Shown in pieces: positions 8,930 through 15,784 of a DNA stretch of 64,000 bases. Below the pieces are notes generated by a model. The model searched no databases, was not told the DNA's origin, and was given only the letters and a program-made list of their open reading frames with translations. The DNA comes from Oryzomonas sp. (GTDB taxonomy: Bacteria > Desulfobacterota > Desulfuromonadia > Geobacterales > Pseudopelobacteraceae). The stretch is from NCBI GenBank assembly GCA_031292255.1, contig JARLHN010000033.1, forward strand, positions 62,001 through 126,000, given 5' to 3'. Each line of letters starts with the position of its first letter. Positions within the stretch are counted from its first letter, which is position 1. Position numbers and translations under genes: made by a program.

Positions 8930-9619
8930 TCAAACCATGCTGTTTTTGCGACGTCTTCCGTAGAAGGCAAAGCCGAGCATGCCTGCGCCGAGCAGCATTA
9001 TGGTGCCGGGTTCGGGAACGGGATCTAACGTGACCTGTGCCTGATATTGATTGCCATTGGAATCAACAGGAGTAATCCAATCATAATTTGATATATTGCC
9101 GATGGTGGTGCCATTCAGATCGCCCAACATGGTGTTATAATCATTTACAATGTCTTGTCCGTTGTGGCCGGCATAATAGCTGGCGTCCAGCGAGTATTTT
9201 GAAGTACCGTTGATTGCTGCCCAGATAGCGGCCTGAAGAGCAATTTGCAGGTCAGTATTTGTTTCTGCTCGTATGGCATATTGGTCAAGTAACCATGCTA
9301 CCTGTCCAACATTATTAATTGTACCGGCATTGGTTTGGCCATAATGAATGGTGCCATCGTTGGTAATGATGGATTTGCCATAATCGGTTGACGCATATAC
9401 ATCCGTGAAGAGGTCCACGCAGTAGTCAAAAGGGACGCTCGCTCCGTTCAGTGTCGAACCTGCTATGGACCCGCCGCCTACAGGGTCGCCAACGCTCGTC
9501 ACTGAATAAATTTGGTTATAAGTGCCGCCAATGTAATAATTACCTACTATTGGAGTGGCATATGACGACGAAGCCATAAGAAGCAGCAGGCTTGCCATCA
9601 TTAAAAATATCTTATTCAT
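8930..9619 (-). CDS. PEP-CTERM sorting-signal protein
   Basis: A 229-residue secreted protein. Residues 1-21 are a signal peptide (MNKIFLMMASLLLLMASSSYA). The C-terminus is a textbook PEP-CTERM signal: VPEPG at about 201-205, a hydrophobic helix, then RRRK. Such proteins are processed by an exosortase after export and often end up in extracellular polymer. The middle part is rich in Asn, Gly, Tyr and Thr and contains IALQAAIWAAING. No exosortase gene is present in the window. A precise sigma-54-type promoter lies upstream and a terminator follows, so it is a single-gene unit. Confidence 0.9.
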   Translation of the reverse strand: MNKIFLMMASLLLLMASSSYATPIVGNYYIGGTYNQIYSVTSVGDPVGGGSIAGSTLNGASVPFDYCVDLFTDVYASTDYGKSIITNDGTIHYGQTNAGTINNVGQVAWLLDQYAIRAETNTDLQIALQAAIWAAINGTSKYSLDASYYAGHNGQDIVNDYNTMLGDLNGTTIGNISNYDWITPVDSNGNQYQAQVTLDPVPEPGTIMLLGAGMLGFAFYGRRRKNSMV

Positions 9620-9661
9620 TTGTAACTCCTTTTGTTGATAAATGGCGCTTTAACATTTAAA

Positions 9662-9677
9662 AGCAAAATGTGTGCCA
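9662..9677 (-). promoter_or_regulatory. Sigma-54 (-24/-12) promoter of the PEP-CTERM gene
   Basis: The minus strand reads TGGCAC-ACATT-TTGCT, which matches the sigma-54 consensus at every informative position and with the exact five-base spacing. Transcription would begin near 9650, giving a leader of about 30 bases to the ATG at 9619. PEP-CTERM genes in other bacteria are known to be driven by sigma-54 with the PrsK/PrsR two-component system. No activator site was identified here. Confidence 0.8.
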
Positions 9678-9689
9678 TGATTGTATCTA

Positions 9690-10119
9690 TCTGATGTTAA
9701 ACATATTGCTTGGATTCAGCATAGCCATACGGCATGATGTGTAAATTATACCGACAAGACAATCAGCCAAATAACTACATTTGGGCGTTAAAGTCCGTCT
9801 CAACATGAACGGCGGAAGCCTTGAATGATGCAAACACCTGTCTGCCGGGTTGTAATACCGGTTTTCAAGGGATTGGTTGATAATTGAGGCAACAGAAGAA
9901 AAACCGCTATAAAGATCTGCCTTGCATCCGATCAGCGAGTCGCAGTGCATCAATTTGGTCGAAAATTGTCAAAATGGATTATACTTGAAGTAAGATAAGG
10001 GTGGTGTTCGATCCATAAAAGGTCAATGCCCCGACCGGGGGAGAGTTGCTCACGGATGCCGCCACGTATGTCGGCAACGATCAGGAACCGGGGCTGGAAC
10101 ATGGAATGGAGAACAGGCA
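9690..10119 (+). other. Intergenic region without a supported gene
   Basis: Divergent region between the PEP-CTERM gene and msrA. A minus-strand open frame at 9687-9953 has no family resemblance and no good start signal, so I do not count it. The msrA side has TATACT (about 9990) as a possible -10 element. The stretch upstream of the sigma-54 promoter would be the place for an activator site, but no clear dyad is seen apart from GCCATACGGC near 9724. Confidence 0.4.
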
Positions 10120-10767
10120 ATGAGAAAGGCGATTCTTGTAGCCGGGGCAGTCATGGCCTCATGGGTAGTGTTTTTCGCGATGCGTTCCAATTCAGCGGCG
10201 GATACGGCAAGTTACCGGCAACCGGAACAGGTCAAACGGGAAAAAGCGACATTCGCGGGGGGCTGTTTCTGGTGCATGGAACACCCATTCGATCAACTTC
10301 CCGGTGTGGTGTCGGTGACCTCGGGGTATACCGGCGGCCACAAGACAAATCCGACCTACGAGGAGGTCTCGGCGGGTGGGACCGGCCATGCCGAGTCGGT
10401 GCAGATACTCTATGACCCGTCGAAGATCAGCTACGAGAAGTTACTGGCCGTCTACTGGCACAACATCGACCCGACCGTGAAAGACCGCCAGTTCTGCGAC
10501 TCGGGGCACCAATACCGCAGCGCAATCTTCTACCACACGGAAGAGCAGCGCAGAACGGCCTTGAAGTCCAGGGAAGCCCTCCAAATGAACAAGCCGTTCC
10601 AGGGACAGATAGTTACCGAGATAACCCCGGCCACTGAATTCTACCCGGCAGAGGAGTATCACCAGCACTACTACAAAAAAAACCCCATCAGGTACAGGTT
10701 CTATCGTTCGAGTTGTGGCCGGGACAACAGGCTCAAAGAGCTGTGGGGAGATCTGGCAGGGCACTGA
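10120..10767 (+). CDS. msrA: Peptide-methionine (S)-S-oxide reductase, exported
   Basis: A 215-residue MsrA that reduces the S form of methionine sulfoxide in proteins. The catalytic motif GCFWCMEH (cysteine about residue 49) and SVTSGYTGG and YHQHYYKKN blocks are all present. The first about 30 residues form a hydrophobic membrane or signal segment ([17 protein letters not shown]), so it probably works outside the cytoplasm. Two further cysteines (about 129 and 200) could resolve the disulfide. It is followed 19 bases later by msrB, suggesting a periplasmic repair pair. Confidence 0.93.
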   Translation: MRKAILVAGAVMASWVVFFAMRSNSAADTASYRQPEQVKREKATFAGGCFWCMEHPFDQLPGVVSVTSGYTGGHKTNPTYEEVSAGGTGHAESVQILYDPSKISYEKLLAVYWHNIDPTVKDRQFCDSGHQYRSAIFYHTEEQRRTALKSREALQMNKPFQGQIVTEITPATEFYPAEEYHQHYYKKNPIRYRFYRSSCGRDNRLKELWGDLAGH

Positions 10768-10786
10768 CTGCCAGGGGAGGTTCACC

Positions 10787-11344
10787 ATGCTGTCACGCAG
10801 ATTCTTTCTTGTCGGCGGGTTATGCACCATTATTGCCGCGTGTAACAGAAAGGCGCAAATCCCGGAAGCTGCCGTCACTTCCATGGCTTCCGGAAAGGCA
10901 GAACCTTCGCGGATTCGATTATATTCCGCAGCCAAGAAGGGCTATGTCATGAGCGACAGGGTTGTCAAGACCGATGATGAATGGCGCAGGCTATTGACGC
11001 CGGAGCAGTATCATGTCACCAGGGAAAAGGGAACGGAGCGGCCCTTCAGCGGCGCGACTTGGAACAATCATGACCACGGCATCTACCGATGCATCTGTTG
11101 CGGCAACGACGTGTTCAGTTCTGAGAACAAGTTCGAATCCGGTACCGGCTGGCCGAGCTTCTGGCAGCCGATCGCTCCGGAGAATATAACGACCCGTGAA
11201 GACAACGGTCTTTTTGCGAATCGAACCGAAGTCAGGTGCGCTCGTTGCGATGCCCATCTGGGGCATGTGTTCGATGATGGCCCTCAACCCACGGGTTTGC
11301 GTTATTGCATGAATTCGGTTGCCTTGGGTTTCGTGCGATCCTGA
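10787..11344 (+). CDS. msrB: Peptide-methionine (R)-S-oxide reductase, lipoprotein
   Basis: A 185-residue MsrB that repairs the R form of methionine sulfoxide. Zinc-binding cysteine pairs C102/C105 and C151/C154 and the catalytic RYCMNS cysteine (C174) are present, as is GTGWPSFW. The N-terminus [19 protein letters not shown] is a lipoprotein signal with the lipobox ending at Cys19. The ATG at 10787 has AGGGGAGG six bases upstream; the frame extends further upstream but overlaps msrA. Together with the exported MsrA it forms a set for extracytoplasmic proteins. Confidence 0.93.
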   Translation: MLSRRFFLVGGLCTIIAACNRKAQIPEAAVTSMASGKAEPSRIRLYSAAKKGYVMSDRVVKTDDEWRRLLTPEQYHVTREKGTERPFSGATWNNHDHGIYRCICCGNDVFSSENKFESGTGWPSFWQPIAPENITTREDNGLFANRTEVRCARCDAHLGHVFDDGPQPTGLRYCMNSVALGFVRS

Positions 11345-11528
11345 GCGTTCGGCCTTTCCCCCTAAGGTCACGTTTACCCACTCGTTCAGTATCAATCCGC
11401 TTGGCATTACCGCCAAATAGTTCTCCTGTTGCTTCACCAACCAGCAGTAGCAGGGCTGATTTTATATCGATAACGTAGTTCCCGATAAACCGTAGGGCGC
11501 CAACAGGTTGATATAAGCTGTGGTTACG

Positions 11529-11660
11529 CTATTGGCAGACATTTTGCCGCTTGGACAGTTTGTTTGATTTGAGAACTCGGTGCGTTTTGCCCATGGCCTC
11601 TTCCGGGGTGTATCCGGTTACTTCGGTTTTCTCGTGAAGATTGCCGGCGACCAGCCTTGG
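11529..11660 (-). pseudogene. Remnant of a PAS-domain protein
   Basis: The minus strand from 11660 to a TAG at 11529-11531 reads HEKTEVTGYTPEEAMGK followed by THRVLKS. This is the typical PAS-domain pattern (an N-x-x-F-x-x-x-T-G-Y-x-x-E-E-A-x-G-K stretch followed by R-x-L-K-S), with the conserved asparagine and phenylalanine partly altered. No start codon or further PAS, PAC or kinase sequence is evident around it. It lies in an otherwise gene-free stretch (11345-11815), so I read it as a relic of a sensor gene. Confidence 0.55.
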
Positions 11661-11815
11661 AGCGTGAGGTGAGTTCTTCTTTTGCGATTGTGTAGCCGTA
11701 CATCATTGGGTTGACGCCCAATCCATCGTTTGGTTGAACATCATCAGAATACGTCACTCTGCATTTGCGAAAAGATCATATATCGATGTTGTTTGCCACC
11801 CGTGGCTTTCATCGG

Positions 11816-12259
11816 TCAATCACGCTTAGCCGATTTTTTTTCAATAAGGTTTGTGAGAAGCGGTATTATTTTTTTGTCCCAATTGTCGGAGCCGGCTATT
11901 TTAAGCACAATGGTTTTGTCAACCAGTACGGCAAAAGTTGGAGTACTGTTATCCATCTTGACGCTCTCATAAAGCCACTTGAAATCATCCGGGAAATCAT
12001 CTGGCTGCAAATTCCTGCGAAAGGTATTCCGTTCAATTTTTAGAAACTCTATCTGCTTAATCTCTTTAGATAAAAGGAATTTCTGTAGTTCGTTCTCCTC
12101 CCATTGGTTACAAAAATGACAATCCCGTGCACCGAGATAAACCAAGGTAATCTTTGAATCCTTGTGCCAAGCTATTCCATAGCCTGTAAAGGGTCCTGAT
12201 AGTGCAGAACATCCGGAAAAGACCATAACAGCAGTAAAAATTAAAATAATTTTGTTCAT
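11816..12259 (-). CDS. Thioredoxin-fold lipoprotein
   Basis: A 147-residue protein. MNKIILIFTAVMVFSGC is a lipoprotein signal (Cys17). The mature part has the redox motif YLGARDCHFCNQWEE (C47 and C50), a conserved TPTFAVLVDK loop with the cis-proline, and a C-terminal helix. This is the plan of short TlpA/DsbE-like or thioredoxin_7-type periplasmic proteins. It may handle disulfides or keep exported enzymes reduced. The exported msrA/msrB pair about 500 bp away suggests a link, but there is no operon between them. Confidence 0.75.
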   Translation of the reverse strand: MNKIILIFTAVMVFSGCSALSGPFTGYGIAWHKDSKITLVYLGARDCHFCNQWEENELQKFLLSKEIKQIEFLKIERNTFRRNLQPDDFPDDFKWLYESVKMDNSTPTFAVLVDKTIVLKIAGSDNWDKKIIPLLTNLIEKKSAKRD

Positions 12260-12489
12260 AGATCACCACGTTCACGGAGGAGGAGAAGCATCAGGACGGA
12301 CAAAAATATATGTGCAGGTGCTTTATGGTCACCCAGACGAAATGAAAGAGGTAAGAGGCATATCCTCATTGCATCACCTCGGCATAAAACAATGCCCCTT
12401 GTGGAACCGGATCATGGGTGACTGGAAACGTCCGAACACATCCGGAAGCTCATCGCAGGCCTTAGGTATAATAGGGCGATTTGGCTTGT

Positions 12490-13251
12490 CTACTTAGCGA
12501 TTAACCATGTAGTAAGATTAACTGCCAATTTTTGGTTGTTGCCCTCCAAAAAGCGGTTTTGAAAGATGGCATCATCACCGAATATGACGTAATTCCCTGA
12601 TCCAAGCGACCCGGTTACAACAACTGCCAGGGCTTGTACAAGATCACCTTTCGAGAGGATGCCGTCGCCATTCAGATCGAGCCATGCAGTTGGCGATGTG
12701 CGTGCTATAGCGGTTGCAGCGTCACATGGATCAATCGCCCACACTCCATAGGCTGAAAAATTGTCAATTCCCTTAAATAATGGATGAGGTGTCAGATCCG
12801 TTAATCGGAAGTTAATATCCTGATCGATAATGTTCTGCCGTTCATGTATGACGGCTATTGAAAAACCAAGTTTGAAGCGGTATATCAGATTGGACAGTGG
12901 TGGTGCGATATGCATCATGACGGCCAACCTGCCGCCTTTCTGGATGAACCTCACGATTGCTTCAACTTCACCGGGTTGCAATGGCTTGAATAAGCCGGAG
13001 ATGACCAATGCAGAGACTCCCTTGAGGCTATCGTCACTCAGAACATCTTTCGTTTTAGTGACGTGTGCGCCTGATGCTCGCATCGTCTCTGCCAATTTGG
13101 ACAGTTGCAGATCACCCTTATTGTCAATGGCAAAGCGTTGTCCATGCCCTTCATCAAAAACAATGACCGGACTATTTTCACCAGCGTGAGAAAGCGCCAC
13201 ACTGAGTTGAAGCAAGGCAACAAAACAGATACTGCTAATGATAGAGCGCAT
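12490..13251 (-). CDS. DUF4350-like secreted protein with an EF-hand-like loop
   Basis: A 253-residue protein with a signal peptide (residues 1-23, ending SHA). The body looks like DUF4350/GldG-type periplasmic domains: VIVFDEGHGQRF near the start, ALVISGLFKPLQPGEVEAIV, and GGRLAVMM. An unusual insertion near residue 195 reads DLNGDGILSKGDL, a dockerin/EF-hand type calcium-binding loop. No ABC transporter or gliding-type genes are adjacent. Function unknown. The second half (GSGNYVIFGDDAIFQN) fits the same domain. Confidence 0.65.
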   Translation of the reverse strand: MRSIISSICFVALLQLSVALSHAGENSPVIVFDEGHGQRFAIDNKGDLQLSKLAETMRASGAHVTKTKDVLSDDSLKGVSALVISGLFKPLQPGEVEAIVRFIQKGGRLAVMMHIAPPLSNLIYRFKLGFSIAVIHERQNIIDQDINFRLTDLTPHPLFKGIDNFSAYGVWAIDPCDAATAIARTSPTAWLDLNGDGILSKGDLVQALAVVVTGSLGSGNYVIFGDDAIFQNRFLEGNNQKLAVNLTTWLIAK

Positions 13252-13571
13252 TGATTGTTACTCCTCGTCGTTAAAAGACTCTATTTGTCCTTTATATTGA
13301 TTGTCCCGAGGATTTGCAAGTATTTTTAGTAAAGCATGCGCGCCCAACGGGTGCGGCTTTGACATCAACACGCCAAAGGGGCGAGGCAATGTTTCCGATG
13401 GAAATTTGATGGGGCCGGGGCGAAGTTTCATCGCAACAAGCGCAAGCAATACTTTTAACTGGAATAAGCATGCATGTTTTGTCTACCCCCGCAGCCTGAT
13501 ACCTTCCGGAAGGAATATTATTAGCTTGGTCATGTTCACTGTTTGGTATACTCTCAACAAACGAGGTAAAC
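13252..13571 (+). other. Intergenic region without a supported gene
   Basis: Divergent spacer between the DUF4350-like gene and a small plus-strand gene. Open frames on both strands show no family features. A palindrome CCTTCCGGAAGG lies near 13502, and TATACT near 13546 may be the -10 element of the downstream gene. Confidence 0.35.
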
Positions 13572-13853
13572 ATGAACACTTTCAAAGTGGCTGTAGATAC
13601 AAAAGAATTGGTACAGAGAATCAACAAGGTCCTCACAAAGGGAAACCATCGCCTGGTTCAGTCACGCAGTCTGAGCGACAAGTCGAATCTGGGCGACTGG
13701 TATATCATTAGCACCTCTACTAACGAAGTTACGTCATGGCATAGCGATATCACCGAACTGGCCCAGGAAACGAATGCGTTGATGCCGGATGAATACTTCG
13801 ACACGTCGCGCCTGGACAAAAAAGCCTCGCGCGAGCCTGATGAATGTTTCTAA
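13572..13853 (+). CDS. Small protein of unknown function (93 aa)
   Basis: A soluble, charged protein of 93 residues with no signal peptide or membrane helix. I do not recognise the family. The start has ACGAGG seven bases upstream and a possible TATACT -10 element about 25 bases upstream. The sequence has normal amino acid composition (for example KVAVDTKELVQRINKVL at the N-terminus), which favours a real gene. It stands alone. Confidence 0.55.
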   Translation: MNTFKVAVDTKELVQRINKVLTKGNHRLVQSRSLSDKSNLGDWYIISTSTNEVTSWHSDITELAQETNALMPDEYFDTSRLDKKASREPDECF

Positions 13854-13977
13854 ATGGAGTGCCCGGTAAGGTCGATCAGTTGGTCAGCCTATTACCACCA
13901 GCGCCAGGGCGCCGGAATCAACATGATCACAAAAACGATCATCAGGTTCATTGAACCGAGTATGTACACGTGAAACG

Positions 13978-14003
13978 AAAAAGGGGCCGCTGTCTGCGGC
14001 CCC
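13978..14003 (-). terminator. Terminator of the small membrane protein gene
   Basis: A perfect 8-bp stem GGGGCCGC/GCGGCCCC with a five-base loop, followed on the minus strand by TTTTT. It lies about 45 bases after the stop codon of the 73-residue gene. Confidence 0.85.
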
Positions 14004-14046
14004 TTCACCATCCATTCCGTTGCATTATCACCTCCTTGGTAGTTCG

Positions 14047-14268
14047 TTAGGCCTTGTGCCCTTTCAGTTCGTCTTTGACGACTCCCGTTATCCCTTTTGC
14101 CATTCCGAACATGAGCAGGACGGCCGGCATTACCTGTGCGATGACGATCAATGCACAGAAGCCGAGGAAGATCCAGACGAAGAGCCCGCTGTCATCGACG
14201 CGCGGAGTAGAAGCTGCAAATGCTGTTGCAGGGGCGATGGTTCCGATAATGGTAGCTAGAGTTTTCAT
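14047..14268 (-). CDS. Small inner-membrane protein (73 aa), sigma-54-type promoter
   Basis: A 73-residue protein with a likely signal peptide (residues 1-19, ending AFA), a short acidic linker, one strong membrane helix (about 29-55) and a basic, Lys/His-rich end (VVKDELKGHKA). I recognise no named family. The ATG is preceded by AAGGGAGGACACC, a strong ribosome binding site. A -24/-12 promoter candidate lies at 14319-14334 and a terminator follows, so it is an independent unit. Its promoter resembles that of the Ala/Lys-rich gene at 15294. Confidence 0.7.
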   Translation of the reverse strand: MKTLATIIGTIAPATAFAASTPRVDDSGLFVWIFLGFCALIVIAQVMPAVLLMFGMAKGITGVVKDELKGHKA

Positions 14269-14318
14269 GGTGTCCTCCCTTTTATTTGGTGATTCGTTAA
14301 TCTCTTGACCATATAAAA

Positions 14319-14334
14319 AGCATCGAACGTGCCA
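14319..14334 (-). promoter_or_regulatory. Sigma-54-type promoter candidate
   Basis: The minus strand reads TGGCAC-GTTCG-ATGCT. This matches the -24 box exactly, the spacing exactly, and the -12 box except for its first base (A in place of T). The start of transcription would be near 14308, about 40 bases ahead of the ATG at 14268. Confidence 0.6.
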
Positions 14335-14897
14335 GGATAACCAAATTTTTTTTAGTTTGGTTGTAACATATCGATATGGTTGTTGTTAAAAATGCAGTCG
14401 ATAAAGACGATCAGCAAAATGGGTCGTGGCATGACAGTGGAATGTATGAAAATACTATACACCTGCATGGGTCTGAAACGTTGCTAGTGTCTGTTTTAGT
14501 TGCCTTTTTACGTTTTTATACACATTGGGTCAGTGTATATAGAGGTGATTCATGTGTTTCTTTGTTAACGACGGGCACGGTGTACTATGGCCATATTAGA
14601 TATCCAAAAACAGTCGCAAATAACCTGGCCATTTCAGAATAGAGGGCCTTTCGATTTTCCTTGCCATAAATTCCCTGTAACCTTTATCCGTTGATTCCTG
14701 TCTGGTTAATCAGCACGGGTGGATAAATGAGGCCGCACCCTCTTGTAAAATCACCAAAGGATGATATTAATTTAGATACTGATTACGTAGTGGACTGATT
14801 TCAACATCGTGTTGAATTCCGTCTATTTTGAAGACCTCCTAGCGATAGGGGACATCCGTTTAATATTTTAAGTTTCACAACCGGTGGAGGATTTATC
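14335..14897 (+). other. Intergenic region without a supported gene
   Basis: About 560 bases with no credible gene; the frame 14376-14642 lacks a ribosome binding site and a recognisable domain. Small dyads are present: the 12-base palindrome CATATCGATATG at 14367-14378, and TTCAACA-TCG-TGTTGAA at 14800-14816, about 80 bases before the thioredoxin-like gene. The latter could be an operator. Confidence 0.4.
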
Positions 14898-15149
14898 ATG
14901 AAAATCGAGGTCATCGAAACGAAAGGGACAGAAAACAAGGGGTTGTTTATCAACGTACTGGAAGCAATCAAGGCATGCGGCATTAACGGCAAAGTCGAAT
15001 TGGTCAATGATATCCAGACTGTCCTGAAGTACGGGATTCGGGCAACACCGGCACTTGTCGTGAACGGTGTTGTGATGGTTGCCGGTCAGTTCCGGTCATC
15101 AGAGGAAATCATGAAGCTGTTGCAGCAACATCTGCCACGTATCATGTGA
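14898..15149 (+). CDS. Thioredoxin-fold protein lacking the redox cysteines
   Basis: An 83-residue protein matching the small thioredoxin family sometimes called redox-active disulfide protein 2. It has the N-terminal MKIEV strand, DIQTVLKYGIRATPALVVNG with the cis-proline, and VMVAGQFRSSEEIMKLL. In that family residues 9-13 are GCPKC or similar. Here the segment is KGTENK, so both active-site cysteines are gone; the only cysteine is in helix 1 (KACGIN). CGGTGGAGG precedes the ATG by eight bases. The fold seems kept while the redox chemistry is lost, so a binding or regulatory role is possible. Confidence 0.75.
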   Translation: MKIEVIETKGTENKGLFINVLEAIKACGINGKVELVNDIQTVLKYGIRATPALVVNGVVMVAGQFRSSEEIMKLLQQHLPRIM

Positions 15150-15239
15150 CATTCTGAATATCGCGTAGTAAGGCAGAAACAATCACTTCAATCAGGCATC
15201 CATACTTAAAACGAAATAATTTCTGACTACCGATTTCCA

Positions 15240-15269
15240 CAAAAAAAGGCCGCATCTTTCGATGCGGCC
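15240..15269 (-). terminator. Terminator of the Ala/Lys-rich protein gene
   Basis: On the minus strand GGCCGCATC-GAAA-GATGCGGCC (9-bp perfect stem, GAAA tetraloop) is followed by seven T residues. It lies 25 bases after the stop codon. Confidence 0.9.
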
Positions 15270-15293
15270 TTTCTCTTCCCGGTGGAGGAAGAA

Positions 15294-15539
15294 TTACTTT
15301 GCAGCAGGAGCAGCAGGAGCAGCAGTAGTGTCAGCAGCAGGAGCGGCTTCTTTCTTTGCAGCTTTCTTTGCTTTCTTTGCTTTTTTGGCTTTCTTAGCAG
15401 GTTTCTTCACTTCTTTCTTCTCGGTAGCAGCAGGAGCGGCAGCGTCAGCAGCAGGAGCGGCAGCGTCAGCAGCGAAAACAACGGCGGAGAAGGACAGAGC
15501 AACGATAGCGGCTACGATGGTGGAAAGAACTTTTTTCAT
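15294..15539 (-). CDS. Small exported Ala/Lys/Pro-rich protein
   Basis: An 81-residue protein with a clear signal peptide (residues 1-23, ending VVFAA). The remainder is low-complexity: blocks of AAPAADAAAPAA, then a lysine cluster built on KKAKKAKK repeats, then further Ala/Pro. It resembles histone H1-like tails and could bind nucleic acid or anionic polymers outside the cell, but no family is certain. It has a -24/-12 promoter candidate, GGAGG before the ATG, and its own terminator, all signs of a real and possibly well-expressed gene. Confidence 0.75.
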   Translation of the reverse strand: MKKVLSTIVAAIVALSFSAVVFAADAAAPAADAAAPAATEKKEVKKPAKKAKKAKKAKKAAKKEAAPAADTTAAPAAPAAK

Positions 15540-15583
15540 TTGGTATTGCCTCCATAAAATTTTGTGAATCTTGTCATTGCTAT

Positions 15584-15599
15584 AGCATTAACAGTGCCA
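15584..15599 (-). promoter_or_regulatory. Sigma-54-type promoter candidate
   Basis: The minus strand reads TGGCAC-TGTTA-ATGCT. The -24 box and the spacing are exact, and the -12 box differs from consensus only in its first base, exactly as in the candidate at 14319. The start would be near 15572, about 33 bases before the ATG at 15539. Confidence 0.6.
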
Positions 15600-15784
15600 A
15601 TTTTGGCCAATAGGCTAACATGCCAATATATATGAAACTAATTATATTGCCCTGATCGCATGTGCCCGATGGTTGCCCCAAATACGTCCATGCTTACCCC
15701 ATTTGAGGTATGGTTTTGCGGGCCCAGGCATGATCTCCGATTTCGGCATTCTTTCGGTCGACTCCTTTTCGGTGTTTATTTCGT

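Noticed and set aside
9687-9953. 88-codon minus-strand frame upstream of the PEP-CTERM gene
   Set aside because: No ribosome binding site, cysteine-rich random-looking composition, and it overlaps the sigma-54 promoter control region.
13252-13571. Possible cyclic-dinucleotide (GEMM) riboswitch, common in Geobacter
   Set aside because: I looked for the conserved GCAAA and tetraloop-receptor-like segments here and in other long spacers and did not find a convincing set.
14376-14642. 88-codon plus-strand frame
   Set aside because: No ribosome binding site, no domain, and codon content unlike the neighbouring genes.
15294-15539. Simple-sequence repeat artefact in place of a gene
   Set aside because: The GCAGCAGGAGC-type repeats encode the Ala/Pro blocks, and the signal peptide, ribosome binding site, promoter candidate and terminator support a real gene.
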